A stretch of 44,389 nucleotides of DNA from Coriobacteriales bacterium OH1046 (GCA_004010535.1 RQYE01000003.1:224936-269324), one strand, 5' to 3'. Counted from the first letter of the stretch, positions 33,436 to 41,580 are shown. The notes: generated by a model from the sequence alone, not told the origin. Numbers and translations: made by a program.

Positions 33436-34767
33436 GTGATCAAGATCTGCAAATTCGGAGGTTCGAGCGTCGCATCCGCCAGCCAGTTCAGGCGCGTCAA
33501 GGAGATCGTCGAGGCCGATCCCGAGCGTCGTTTCATCGTCGTGTCTGCAGTCGGCAAGCGCGATTCGTCAGATAACAAGATCACCGACCTTCTGCTCTTG
33601 GCAAACGCCCACGTGACCTACCATGTGGACTCCGCCCAGCTTCTCGATGCCATCAAGGCGCGTTTCGTCGAGATCGCCGATGATCTGGGGATCGCCTGGC
33701 CCGTTGCCGAGAAGTTCGATACCTTCGCCGCCGATATCTCCAAACACTCGCCCGAGTACGTCGTCTCACGCGGCGAGTGGTTCACGGCGCATATCCTAGC
33801 CGAATACCTTGGGCTGCCCTTCGTCGACGCAGCAGATGTGATGATCTTCCACCACAACGGCACCGTCGATCTCGAGCGTACCGCCGTGCGCCTCAAGGAG
33901 GCCGTGCAACGCAAGGGCGCGTTCGTGCTCCCGGGTTTCTACGGCGTTACCGTCGACGGCTCCATCAAGCTCTTCCAGCGCGGCGGCGGCGACATCACCG
34001 GTGCCATCCTCGCCCGCTGCCTCGACGCGGGGCTCTACGAGAACTGGACCGATGTCTCGGGCTTCCTCTCCGCCGACCCCCGCATCATCGAGAATCCCCG
34101 CTCGATTCGCCGCATCACCTTCGACGAGATGCGCGAGCTCTCCTATATGGGCGCCTCCGTCTTGCAGGAGGAGGCCATCTTCCCCGTGCGCGAGGCCAAC
34201 ATCCCCATCCAGATCAAGAACACGAACCGTCCCGACGATGTGGGCACCATCATACGCGAGACGGCGGATTCCGATGTTGACGAGCACCTTATCACCGGTA
34301 TCGCGGGAAAGCGCGATTTCCTTGCGGTGCATATCCAGAAAGCGCATATGTCGAACGAGGTCGGCATCGTGCGCAGGACCCTCTCGATCTTCGAACGTTA
34401 CGGCATCTCGATCGAGCATATCCCCACCGGCGTCGACTCGTTCGGCGTCGTTGTCAACGGTTCCGATGTCAAAGACAGCATCTACCAGATCATCTCGGAT
34501 ATCCGCAAGGAGATCGCGCCCGACAACGTCACCGTGGTCGATAAGCTGGCTCTGGTCACGGTGGTCGGACGCAATATGTCGAAACGATCTGGCACCTCGG
34601 GAAAGATCTTCGGCGCCCTCGGCGAGGCGGGCATCAACATCCGCCTCATCACGCAGAGCTCGCAGGAGATCTCGATCATCGTGGGCGTCGACAATGCCGA
34701 TTTCGAACGTGCTATCGAGGTCATCTACGATCGTTTCGTTTCCAACGAGATGGTCTCCCATCTTTAG
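33436..34767 (+). CDS. lysC: Aspartate kinase
   Basis: 443 residues. Phosphorylates aspartate, the entry to lysine, methionine and threonine. KICKFGGSSVASASQF (residues 3-18) is the amino-acid kinase opening; GDITGAILARCL (near 185) and DVSGFLSADPRI (near 206) form the nucleotide/substrate site. Two ACT domains occupy about 290-443 (ISIEHIPTGVDSFGVVV; GINIRLITQSSQEISIIVG), the usual site of Lys/Thr feedback. Start GTG 33436 with GGAGG 6-10 bases upstream. Nine bases follow the hom stop, so it is co-transcribed with hom and asd. Confidence 0.96.
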   Translation: MIKICKFGGSSVASASQFRRVKEIVEADPERRFIVVSAVGKRDSSDNKITDLLLLANAHVTYHVDSAQLLDAIKARFVEIADDLGIAWPVAEKFDTFAADISKHSPEYVVSRGEWFTAHILAEYLGLPFVDAADVMIFHHNGTVDLERTAVRLKEAVQRKGAFVLPGFYGVTVDGSIKLFQRGGGDITGAILARCLDAGLYENWTDVSGFLSADPRIIENPRSIRRITFDEMRELSYMGASVLQEEAIFPVREANIPIQIKNTNRPDDVGTIIRETADSDVDEHLITGIAGKRDFLAVHIQKAHMSNEVGIVRRTLSIFERYGISIEHIPTGVDSFGVVVNGSDVKDSIYQIISDIRKEIAPDNVTVVDKLALVTVVGRNMSKRSGTSGKIFGALGEAGINIRLITQSSQEISIIVGVDNADFERAIEVIYDRFVSNEMVSHL

Positions 34768-34777
34768 GAGGATCGGT

Positions 34778-35788
34778 ATGGCAGGTAAGGTTGTTGCGGT
34801 TCTCGGTGCGACCGGTGTGGTCGGCCGTCAGATGCTCCAGTGCCTTGAGGAACGCGATTTCCCGGTGGATAGGCTCGTGCCGCTTGCGAGCGCCCGCTCG
34901 GTTGGCAGGGCCGTGCGTTTTCGCGGCGAGGAGATTCCCATCTGCGAGGCAGCGCCCGAGGCATTCGAAGGCGTCGATATCGTCCTGAGCGCCGTCGGCG
35001 ACGGGCAGGCTCGGGAGCTCCTGCCGGAGGCCGTCAGAAGAGGCGCCGTCTGCATCGACAACAGCCACGCATTCCGCTTGGATGCCGACGTGCCGCTCAT
35101 CATCCCCGAGATCAATGCGGATGACATCGCAACGCATTCGGGCATCATCTCCAATCCGAACTGCGCGACCATCATCGGCTTGGTGCCGCTTTGGCCGCTC
35201 CATCAAGCTGCCGGGCTCATCCGCGTCATCGCATCGACATATCAGGCGGCCTCCGGTGCCGGCAAGCCCGGCCTCGATGAGCTCGTGCGCGAGATCCGCT
35301 GCATGGCTTCCGGCGAGCCCATTGCGCAGACCGGTCCTTTCGCATACCAGCTTGCCGGCAACCTCATCCCCCAGATAGGCGGTTTCGGTGACAATGCCTA
35401 CACCTCCGAGGAGATGAAATTCCAGAACGAGGGGCGCAAGATCTGCCATCTGCCCAAGCTCCGCGTCAACTGCACCTGCGTGCGCGTGCCGGTCATGCGC
35501 TCGCACTCCGAATCCATCACCGCCGAGTTCGAGCGCCCGATCGCAGCGGATGAGGCCCGCGAGATCCTCTCTGCGGCAGCCGGCGTCGAGGTCGTCGATG
35601 ATCCCGCGCGGCTCGCATATCCCATGCCGCTCGCTACGAGCGATCAGGATCTCATCTACATAGGCCGTATCCGCGAGGATATCTCTGCGGCAGATGGCGT
35701 GCATAGCCTGAGCTTCTGGTGCTGCGGCGACCAGATCAGGAAGGGTGCCGCCACCAACGCCGTCCAGATTGCGGAGCGTCTGCTGTAG
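34778..35788 (+). CDS. asd: Aspartate-semialdehyde dehydrogenase
   Basis: 336 residues. Reduces aspartyl phosphate to the semialdehyde. VAVLGATGVVGRQML (residues 6-20) is the NADP loop; Cys129 in SNPNCATIIG is the catalytic thiol; QAASGAGKPGLDEL (near 159) and RVPVMRSHSESITAEF (near 235) follow with the active-site His/Arg set. Start ATG 34778 has AGGAGGA 6-10 bases upstream, ten bases after the lysC stop. It ends the hom-lysC-asd set; a stem without a direct T-run follows. Confidence 0.96.
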   Translation: MAGKVVAVLGATGVVGRQMLQCLEERDFPVDRLVPLASARSVGRAVRFRGEEIPICEAAPEAFEGVDIVLSAVGDGQARELLPEAVRRGAVCIDNSHAFRLDADVPLIIPEINADDIATHSGIISNPNCATIIGLVPLWPLHQAAGLIRVIASTYQAASGAGKPGLDELVREIRCMASGEPIAQTGPFAYQLAGNLIPQIGGFGDNAYTSEEMKFQNEGRKICHLPKLRVNCTCVRVPVMRSHSESITAEFERPIAADEAREILSAAAGVEVVDDPARLAYPMPLATSDQDLIYIGRIREDISAADGVHSLSFWCCGDQIRKGAATNAVQIAERLL

Positions 35789-35802
35789 AGGCGATTCCAA
35801 TT

Positions 35803-35818
35803 CACGGGAAAGCCCGTG
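35803..35818 (+). terminator. Possible terminator hairpin after asd
   Basis: CACGGG (35803-35808), loop AAAG, CCCGTG (35813-35818), nested in a longer imperfect stem. A six-T run occurs only at 35843, so termination here is uncertain. Confidence 0.4.
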
Positions 35819-35934
35819 GTACCGATTCGCCGCTGTCCAACGTTTTTTGGTCCCGAATAGCATCCATCCATGGATAGAGTCCGATTGGCGGCTGTTCGGC
35901 GAGAAGAATCCTTGGATAGAGCTCGATCGGTACC
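35818..35934. repeat. 117-base element with 9-base terminal inverted repeats
   Basis: GGTACCGAT (35818-35826) and ATCGGTACC (35926-35934) bound a stretch that contains a T6 run, the palindrome TCCATGGA and a repeated TGGATAGAG segment. No gene lies in the 397 bases between asd and tRNA-Arg. It may be a short non-autonomous mobile relic or a regulatory structure. Confidence 0.45.
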
Positions 35935-35977
35935 GCAGGCCTTTGCGATGCGAACAGAGTTCCCAGCCCCTGTTCAC

Positions 35978-36205
35978 CCGAGGGAAAGAGCCCCGTCGCC
36001 GGGGCTCTCCGCATATCCTGGTGCTCCCTGAGGGATTCCCGCGTCTCCGCATGCGCGGATCCGCACGGCCTCGCATGCGCTCGGCCCGCGAGGCTCCACC
36101 GGAGCCTCGCGCCCTTGCGGGTTCGAATCCCCCGGGGGCCCTCTCCGAGGGAAAGAGCCCCGTCGCCGGGGCTCTCCGCGTATTCTGGTGCTCCCTGAGG
36201 GATTC
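35978..36205. repeat. 61-base direct repeat of the tRNA-Arg 3' end and terminator
   Basis: Copies at 35978-36038 and 36145-36205 match at 59 of 61 positions. Each holds the terminator hairpin and about 20 bases of the tRNA-Arg 3' end including CCA. The right copy is the working tRNA end, the left is an orphan. Between them (36039-36144) lie a perfect 10-bp hairpin (36088-36110) and a T-arm-like GGTTCGAATCC on the plus strand. Confidence 0.9.
36148..36175 (-). terminator. Terminator of tRNA-Arg
   Basis: On the minus strand AGAGCCCC, loop of six, GGGGCTCT (36175-36154) followed by a short T/C tail, ten bases after the tRNA 3' end. An identical hairpin is in the left repeat copy (35987-36008). 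Confidence 0.7.
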
Positions 36206-36262
36206 GAACCCCCGACCCTCGGATTAGAAGTCCGATGCTCTATCCAGCTGAGCTAAGAGAGC
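36186..36262 (-). tRNA. tRNA-Arg (anticodon TCT)
   Basis: Complete cloverleaf on the minus strand: acceptor GCTCTCT/AGGGAGC with one G-U, discriminator A, encoded CCA, D-arm GCTC/GAGC, anticodon loop CTTCTAA giving TCT, T-loop TTCGAAT. It reads AGA codons, rare in this GC-rich genome. Confidence 0.95.
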
Positions 36263-36277
36263 CTGTGCTCTGCCATT

Positions 36278-36845
36278 CTATAGCAATTCTCGCGCGAGCA
36301 GAAGTCCGAGGCAGGTCTTCGCATCGCGCAGCTTTCCCGTGCGGACGGCCGCGATCGCCTCGTCGAGGCCAACCCAGACTGATGTACTCGCCCTCATCCG
36401 GATGCCCGTCCTTGAGGGAGAGGCCCTTTGCAAGGAAGATCTCCGTATGCTCATTGGTGAAGCCGGGCGATCCTTCGGCGACCCCGAGGGGGACGAGCTC
36501 TTCTGCCGCAAGACCCGTCTCCTCCGATAGCTCGCGCGCGGCGCAGGCTGCGCCTGTCTCGTCGCCGTCGATCTTGCCCGCCGGGATCTCGAGCGTCATG
36601 CGTCCCAGGGCAACACGGTACTGGCGGACCAGGCACACCCTCCCATCTATAACGGCGACGACGCCGGCGCCGCCGCGATGGTTGACGATCTCGCGGTATC
36701 CATGGCTTCCGTCGAAAAGCTCCACCTCGAGCGTATCGACGGAGAAGATCCTGCCCTGCCACTGGTGCGTGCGTTTGACGATGCGCTCGTACAGACGCCT
36801 GTCGCGCTCGGCACTGCAGCCGACGTTCTGCTCGATATTCGGCAT
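36278..36845 (-). pseudogene. NUDIX hydrolase (ADP-ribose pyrophosphatase-like), frameshifted
   Basis: From ATG 36845 (AAGGA 9 bases upstream) the frame gives a normal NUDIX protein: RIFSVDTLEVELFDGS, GGAGVVAVIDGRVCLVRQYR, the Nudix box GKIDGDETGAACAAREL-SEETGL (near residues 92-114), then GSPGFTNEHTEIFLAKGL. Near 36374-36381 the frame breaks: the expected end (VWVGLDEAIAAVRTGKLRDA to LARELL, stop at 36278) continues in another frame, as if one base were missing. Without the shift the frame would run on as an Arg-rich tail into tRNA-Arg. ADP-ribose or a similar nucleoside diphosphate would be the substrate. It may be a true pseudogene or a sequencing error. Confidence 0.75.
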
Positions 36846-36900
36846 AGCCCACTTCCTTTTGGGGAATACTCTCCAAAGATACCACGGGAAGGGAGCGGCA

Positions 36901-37239
36901 GTGGCAAAACTCGAGCATGCATTCACCGGCTATGGGATCGTCGAGCTCGCCGACCTCATCACCGAGGGTATCACGTCGCGGAGCATGACCGCCTCGCTCG
37001 AGGACTCGTCGAGTTTCAGCAGCGGGGATGTGAGCTGCATCGTCCTGGTCTTCGAGCGCTACAGCGTCATCGGCTCCAATCGCCTGAGCCTCACCGTCAC
37101 GCTCTTCTCGGAGCCCGGATGCGTCCGGGTATCGGGTATCTCATCAGGAGGCAGCGAGGGTGTCGTGTGGAAGATCAACACCTTGGGGGAGGAGGCTTTC
37201 CTCGATGTCCTCTCCGATGTGCTATCGTCGATCTCGTAA
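36901..37239 (+). CDS. Small protein resembling DUF6054
   Basis: 112 residues. CIVLVFERYSVIGSNRLSLTVTLFSE (about residues 40-65) and the end segment RVSGISSGGSEGVVWKIN resemble DUF6054, a small alpha/beta family without known function; I recognise it only loosely. No signal peptide or membrane helix. GTG 36901 is preceded by GGGAG at 6 bases. It is divergent from the NUDIX gene, with 55 bases between the two starts, and 24 bases before the next gene on its strand. Confidence 0.65.
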   Translation: MAKLEHAFTGYGIVELADLITEGITSRSMTASLEDSSSFSSGDVSCIVLVFERYSVIGSNRLSLTVTLFSEPGCVRVSGISSGGSEGVVWKINTLGEEAFLDVLSDVLSSIS

Positions 37240-37263
37240 CGGCACGGTATCGGAAGGCACCCG

Positions 37264-37620
37264 ATGAGGACGCTCTTATACCGCGTGGGGCAGGAGCCCG
37301 TCGATTGCGAGGCGGAGATCGCCGACTTCGGCTCCATCATCGATGCTCCGGAGATCGCGTGGATGACCGTGCATCTTCTCAAGATAGGCATCGTTTACGA
37401 TGCCTGCGGCAAGGCTGGCGGAAAACCGGTCTGCCAGGTTCTCGGAACGACGCCCATCTATGGCGACTTCCTCGTCACTTGCATCGATTGGGATGATGAC
37501 GGCATCACCGAGGCAACGCCCATAACCGACGGCTTCGCCGCGATGGTCAAGCATATGGTCTTCGATAAGGGATATGGCCGGGGAGCATGGGAAGGCAGGG
37601 GGAAGCATGGCGACGATTGA
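37264..37620 (+). CDS. Small unrecognised protein (118 residues)
   Basis: No family recognised. It begins MRTLLYRVGQEPVDCEAEI and has a mixed alpha/beta pattern with several Asp and Gly clusters (CIDWDDDGITEATPITDG, near 75-92) and a short Gly-rich tail; it looks soluble. ATG 37264 has GGAAGG about 8 bases upstream. Its end overlaps the next gene by 14 bases, and it follows the DUF6054-like gene by 24 bases, so all three are probably one transcript. Confidence 0.6.
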   Translation: MRTLLYRVGQEPVDCEAEIADFGSIIDAPEIAWMTVHLLKIGIVYDACGKAGGKPVCQVLGTTPIYGDFLVTCIDWDDDGITEATPITDGFAAMVKHMVFDKGYGRGAWEGRGKHGDD

Positions 37621-38008
37621 CGAGGTCAAGCAGTTTCTTGACGAATGCGGCTTCTATATTCTGGCCACCGAGATGGAGGGGCAACCCTATGCGCGCCCCT
37701 TCGGCGCCCACACCATCTTCGAGGACAGGCTCTACTTCCAGACGGGCAGGGTCAAGGAGGTGGCCACGCAGCTCGCGAAGAATCCCAAGGTCGAGATCTG
37801 CGCCTCCAAACCCACGGCATGGCTCAGGCTCCGGGGACGGCTCGTGGAGGATCCGCGCATCGAGGCCCAGAGGGCGCTTTTGGACGCCAATCCCGGGCTC
37901 AAAGCCCTGTATGCGCCGGGCGATGGCAATACCTGCGTTTTCTATCTGGATGGGGCGACGGCGGGCTTCTTCTCGTTCGCAGATGATCCGAGAATCGAGA
38001 GCTTCTAG
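37607..38008 (+). CDS. Pyridoxamine 5'-phosphate oxidase family protein
   Basis: 133 residues with the split-barrel flavin-binding pattern: FYILATEMEGQPYARPFG (near residues 16-33), LYFQTGRVKEVATQLAKNPKVEIC (near 41-64, with the RxKEVxxQLxxNP segment that borders the flavin), then WLRLRGRLVEDPRIEAQ (near 70). Short members of this family reduce or bind FMN/F420 substrates and some detoxify nitroimidazoles; a real PLP role is unlikely. ATG 37607 follows GGGGGAAG at about 5 bases; the in-frame ATG at 37574 lacks an SD. Confidence 0.85.
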   Translation: MATIDEVKQFLDECGFYILATEMEGQPYARPFGAHTIFEDRLYFQTGRVKEVATQLAKNPKVEICASKPTAWLRLRGRLVEDPRIEAQRALLDANPGLKALYAPGDGNTCVFYLDGATAGFFSFADDPRIESF

Positions 38009-38075
38009 GTTTTTCGCTTGACCGTCGTCTAAGATACGCTATCATTAACGAGCTGTTCGAAGCGATGGTGCACAT

Positions 38076-38152
38076 GGTGGGTGTAGCTCAGTTGGCAGAG
38101 CGACGGACTGTGGCTCCGTAGGTCCAGGGTTCGAGCCCCTGTACCCACCCCA
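38076..38152 (+). tRNA. tRNA-His (anticodon GTG)
   Basis: Cloverleaf with the extra G at position -1 (38076) facing discriminator C, acceptor GTGGGTG/TACCCAC, anticodon loop CTGTGGC giving GTG, T-loop TTCGAGC and encoded CCA. Confidence 0.95.
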
Positions 38153-38164
38153 AAAACTGCATAC

Positions 38165-38240
38165 GGACCGGTAGCTCAGCTGGTAGAGCAGGGGACTCTT
38201 AATCCCAAGGTCCAGGGTTCGAACCCCTGCCGGTCCACCA
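38165..38240 (+). tRNA. tRNA-Lys (anticodon CTT)
   Basis: Complete cloverleaf, acceptor GGACCGG/CCGGTCC, discriminator A, encoded CCA, anticodon loop CTCTTAA giving CTT, T-loop TTCGAAC. It follows tRNA-His by 12 bases and shares its terminator. Confidence 0.95.
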
Positions 38241-38251
38241 CGATCTCTCCG

Positions 38252-38275
38252 CCAGGCCTTCGGGTCTGGTTTTTT
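38252..38275 (+). terminator. Terminator of the tRNA-His/tRNA-Lys unit
   Basis: CCAGGCC (38252-38258), TTCG tetraloop, GGTCTGG (38263-38269) with one G-U pair, then six T. Confidence 0.9.
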
Positions 38276-38300
38276 CGTATCACGCCCCCTCCCCGATCCC

Positions 38301-38642
38301 GTGCCCATCCAAGTGGGATCCCAGCGCGCCCTGCTAGTGCGGAGGCGTCGGCACGGACCCTCGGCCGAGATCCGCGTCGATGCGCTGAAAGCCGGCCACC
38401 ATGGATCGATCGCCGGCACCTCCGCGCAGCTTGTCGATCGGCTGGATCCCCCTGTCGCCGCCACCTCCTATGGGGCCGGAAACCCCTACGGCCTTCCCGA
38501 CGAGGAGGTGCTTGCCGCACATGCACCTGCGGAGTCCCACGGAACCAGTGCGGATGGCGCGATGACGATGACCTTGGATGGAACCGCCCTGAAGGTCGCG
38601 GCCGAACCGGGGAGCCGTTCCGAGGGCGGGGCACCCCCATAG
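38301..38642 (+). pseudogene. Relic of a ComEC/metallo-beta-lactamase-fold protein, C-terminal part only
   Basis: From about 38355 the frame reads EIRVDALKAGHHGSIAGTSA, then LDPPVAATSYGAGNPYGLP and a GAMTMTLDGTALKV end. This is the C-terminal pattern of the beta-lactamase-fold domain of ComEC/Rec2 (LKxxHHGS, SxGxxNxYGHP, dGaI). The upstream zinc-binding half is missing and the first residues of the frame are Arg-rich noise, so it is a broken remnant; no SD is present. The intact gene would use DNA uptake or hydrolase chemistry. The following 192 bases contain a short GCCCC/GGGGC stem (38653-38667) and no other gene. Confidence 0.6.
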
Positions 38643-38834
38643 GGGGATCAGCGCCCCTCTTCGGGGCTTAGCCTGATGATCGCGCGGGCTTTTCGGAATC
38701 CATCGAGGAGATGCGCCGCCGCCTCTATCGCACTGACTGACTATTTTCATCCAGTCGCGAGTATTCAGACCGTGCGGGAAGGCGAGATGCGGCATACTAT
38801 GCACTATGCATGACGCTCTAGAAAGGAGCTCGCA

Positions 38835-39788
38835 TTGATTTACACCGTTACGCTGAACCCCGCGCTTGATTACGTAATGACCCCGCTTTCGCTCGATATG
38901 GGATTCACCAACCGCTCGTCGAGCGAGGAGATCTACTGCGGCGGGAACGGCATCAACGTATCGACGCTCCTGAACGAGCTCGATATCGTCAACGTTGCCA
39001 TGGGTATCGTCGGAGGCTTTACCGGCGACTACCTTATCCAGACGCTTCAAGACAAGGGTATCGCCTGCAACTTCGTCCGCCTCGAGAAGGGTTTCACCCG
39101 CATCAACGTCAAGTTCTCGGGTGCCATCATGGCCATGGTCAACGGCATGGGCCCCAAGATTCCCGAGAAGAAGGTCGACGAGCTGCTCGACCGCATGGAT
39201 GTGGTCAGGAAGGGCGACACCCTCGTCCTCACGGGCTCCATCCCCAACTCGCTTCCCGAGGATATGTACACCCAGATCATGAAGCGCCTCTCCGGGCGCG
39301 GTATCGAGTACGTGGTCGATGCCCCCGGCCAGCTCCTCATGGAGGCGCTCAAGGCGCGGCCCTTCCTCATCAAACCCAACAACCATGAGGTCGGGCGGAT
39401 CTACCATGCGTCCCCCGAGACGCCCGAGGAGTGCATGCCCTATGCGCACAAGCTCCAAGAAGAGGGTGCCCGCAACGTCATCATCTCCTGCGGCGGATAC
39501 GGCTCGCTCCTCCTCGATGAAGAGGGGGGCGAGCACATCGTGCCGTCGGTCAAGGTCCGCTTGGCCAACACCACCGGTTCGGGCGATTCGATGGTCGCCG
39601 GTTTCATCGGCAAGATCCGCGAGGGCTCGACCTATGGGGATGCCCTCCGTTTCGCCTCGGCGTGCGGTACCGCTACCGCGGCGACCAAGGGCATCGCAAA
39701 ACGTGCGACCATCGACCGCGTATACGAGGCCCTGTGCGAGATGATGGACAAAAGCCCAAAAAAGGGTCCCAGGCAGGGAAATAAGTGA
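38835..39788 (+). CDS. fruK: 1-phosphofructokinase / hexose-phosphate kinase of the PfkB family
   Basis: 317 residues. MIYTVTLNPALDYVM (residues 1-15) is the opening of FruK/LacC-type kinases; GGNGINVSTLLNELD (near 36-50) binds the sugar phosphate; LVLTGSIPNSLPEDMY (near 132-147) and the C-terminal anion hole NTTGSGDSMVAGF (near 245-257), with Asp251 the catalytic base, complete the pattern. It phosphorylates fructose-1-phosphate or tagatose-6-phosphate. Start TTG 38835 has AAAGGAG 8 bases upstream; it is the only supported start. It lies 30 bases before ptsI, suggesting sugar PTS use, though no PTS permease is in the window. Confidence 0.9.
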   Translation: MIYTVTLNPALDYVMTPLSLDMGFTNRSSSEEIYCGGNGINVSTLLNELDIVNVAMGIVGGFTGDYLIQTLQDKGIACNFVRLEKGFTRINVKFSGAIMAMVNGMGPKIPEKKVDELLDRMDVVRKGDTLVLTGSIPNSLPEDMYTQIMKRLSGRGIEYVVDAPGQLLMEALKARPFLIKPNNHEVGRIYHASPETPEECMPYAHKLQEEGARNVIISCGGYGSLLLDEEGGEHIVPSVKVRLANTTGSGDSMVAGFIGKIREGSTYGDALRFASACGTATAATKGIAKRATIDRVYEALCEMMDKSPKKGPRQGNK

Positions 39789-39818
39789 GCGTAACGGCAG
39801 GGGTCTAAAGGAGGAACA

Positions 39819-41522
39819 ATGTACAAGGGCATCAACGCTTCTGATGGCGTAGGTATCGGTGTGGCGCGCGTCGCCGTCGAGCCTGATCTCTCATTCACCC
39901 CTCACGTACCCAAGGATCTTGCGGTCGAGAAGGAACGCTATACAGCTGCGGTTGCGAAGTTCGTCAAGCAGACCAATGCCCAGATCGAGCGCATGACCGC
40001 CACGATGGGTGCCGAGACTGCCGCCATCATGCAGGCGCACAACGATTTCGCCGAGGACGAGGGCATCAGAGAGATGGTCCTCGATTCCATCGAGAGCGGC
40101 ATGTGCGCCGAGCAGGCCGTTTCCGATGCCTACGGCACGTACTACACCATGTTCTCCCAGATGGATGATGAGCTGTTCCGCGAGCGTGCCGCCGACGTGG
40201 CCGACGTCAAGACCGGCCTCCTCGCCGATCTTCTGGGCAAAGAGGTCATCAACCTCTCCGATCTGCCCGAGCGTTCGATCGTCGTCGTTCACGAGCTTAC
40301 CCCGTCCATGACCGCCGATATGGATCGCGCGCATATCGTTGCGATCATCACCGAGACGGGCGGTCGCACCTCGCACTCCGCCATCATCGCGCGAGCGCTC
40401 GAGATTCCCGCCGTCCTCTCGGTTCCCGATATCTGCACCGAGGTCAAGACGGGCGATCTGCTCGTCGTCGACGGTTCCAAGGGCGTCGTCATCCCCGATC
40501 CCTCAGATGCCGATATCGAGCACTACCGCGTCAAGGCCAAGCAGCTGCTCGAATGGAAGGCCAAGCTCCAGGAATACCGGGGGAAGAAAACGGTCACCGC
40601 AGACGGCAAGAAGCTCCTGCTCGTGGCCAACATCGGCAACCCCGATGGCGCCAACACGGCTCTCGAGAACGATGCCGAGGGCATCGGTCTGTTCCGCTCG
40701 GAGTTCCTCTTCATGGATGCCAAAGCATATCCTCCCGAGGACGAGCAGTTTGCCGCTTACCAGAAGGTCGCCCTGCGCATGAAGGATAAACCCGTCATCA
40801 TCCGCACGCTCGATGTGGGAGGCGACAAGGAGATTCCCTATCTGGGCCTTGTCAAGGAAGAGAATCCTTTCATGGGCTACCGTGCGGTGCGCTATTGCCT
40901 CGCCAATCCAGGGCAGTTCAAGATCCAGCTCACGGCCCTGCTGCGCGCCTCTGCATTCGGCGACATCAAGATCATGATCCCGATGATCACCAACGTCGAC
41001 GAGCTGCGCCAAGCGAAGGCGCTGGTCGAGGAGTGCAAGGCCGATCTCGACGCTCGCGGCATCGCCTATAACAAGGATATCGAGGTGGGCGTCATGGTGG
41101 AGACGCCGGCCGCCGCATTCATCGCCGATGACTTGGCCGAGGAAGCTGCATTCTTCTCCATCGGCACCAACGACCTCACCGGCTACACCATGTGCGCCGA
41201 TCGCGGCAACGATAAGGTCGCCTATCTGTACGAGACCTATCAGCCTGCCGTCCTGCGTGCGCTCAAGGCCATCATCGAGGCCGGCGCGAGGAAGGGGATC
41301 ATGGTCGGCATGTGCGGCGAGGCTGCAGCCGATCCGCTGCTCACCCCGCTGTTCATCTCCTGGGGTCTCGAGGAGTATTCGGTGTCCTCGCCGTCCATCC
41401 TCGCCACGCGCCGCCAAATCGCCCACTGGACCAAGGCGGAGGCCGATGAGCTCGCTGCGAAGGTCATGAAGCTCAAGACCGTGACCGAGGTCAAGTCCGT
41501 GCTCCAGGCTGCTGTCAAGTAG
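39819..41522 (+). CDS. ptsI: PTS enzyme I (phosphoenolpyruvate-protein phosphotransferase)
   Basis: 567 residues, the usual length. Takes phosphate from PEP and passes it to HPr. The phospho-His is His186 in TETGGRTSHSAIIAR; the N-domain opens MYKGINASDGVGIGVA. The PEP-binding TIM barrel shows ENDAEGIGLFRSEFLFMD (near 286), IRTLDVGGDKEIPYLG (near 327), KIMIPMITNVDELRQAK (near 385) and FSIGTNDLTGY (near 446), with the catalytic Cys in GMCGEAAADP (near 498). AAAGGAGG lies 5-9 bases before ATG 39819. ptsH is not adjacent. The end faces the convergent lipid kinase gene. Confidence 0.97.
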   Translation: MYKGINASDGVGIGVARVAVEPDLSFTPHVPKDLAVEKERYTAAVAKFVKQTNAQIERMTATMGAETAAIMQAHNDFAEDEGIREMVLDSIESGMCAEQAVSDAYGTYYTMFSQMDDELFRERAADVADVKTGLLADLLGKEVINLSDLPERSIVVVHELTPSMTADMDRAHIVAIITETGGRTSHSAIIARALEIPAVLSVPDICTEVKTGDLLVVDGSKGVVIPDPSDADIEHYRVKAKQLLEWKAKLQEYRGKKTVTADGKKLLLVANIGNPDGANTALENDAEGIGLFRSEFLFMDAKAYPPEDEQFAAYQKVALRMKDKPVIIRTLDVGGDKEIPYLGLVKEENPFMGYRAVRYCLANPGQFKIQLTALLRASAFGDIKIMIPMITNVDELRQAKALVEECKADLDARGIAYNKDIEVGVMVETPAAAFIADDLAEEAAFFSIGTNDLTGYTMCADRGNDKVAYLYETYQPAVLRALKAIIEAGARKGIMVGMCGEAAADPLLTPLFISWGLEEYSVSSPSILATRRQIAHWTKAEADELAAKVMKLKTVTEVKSVLQAAVK

Positions 41523-41551
41523 CCCATCCCAGTCAGGCGAATCGCATCGGA

Positions 41552-41578
41552 GGCGGGGCACCCAAACGGTGGCCCGCC
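41552..41578. terminator. Hairpin between convergent ptsI and lipid kinase genes
   Basis: GGCGGGGCACC (41552-41562), loop CAAAC, GGTGGCCCGCC (41568-41578), 10 of 11 pairs. It ends three bases before the lipid kinase stop and lacks a T-run on either strand, so it may act as a bidirectional barrier or RNA end stabiliser. Confidence 0.5.
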
Positions 41579-41580
41579 TG

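Noticed and set aside
36081-36144. Possible additional tRNA on the plus strand (hairpin plus GGTTCGAATCC)
   Set aside because: No matching acceptor arm, anticodon arm or CCA could be built; it is listed only as debris inside the tRNA-Arg repeat.
38772-38800. TACTAT near 38795 as a promoter of fruK
   Set aside because: No acceptable -35 hexamer lies at 16-18 bases.
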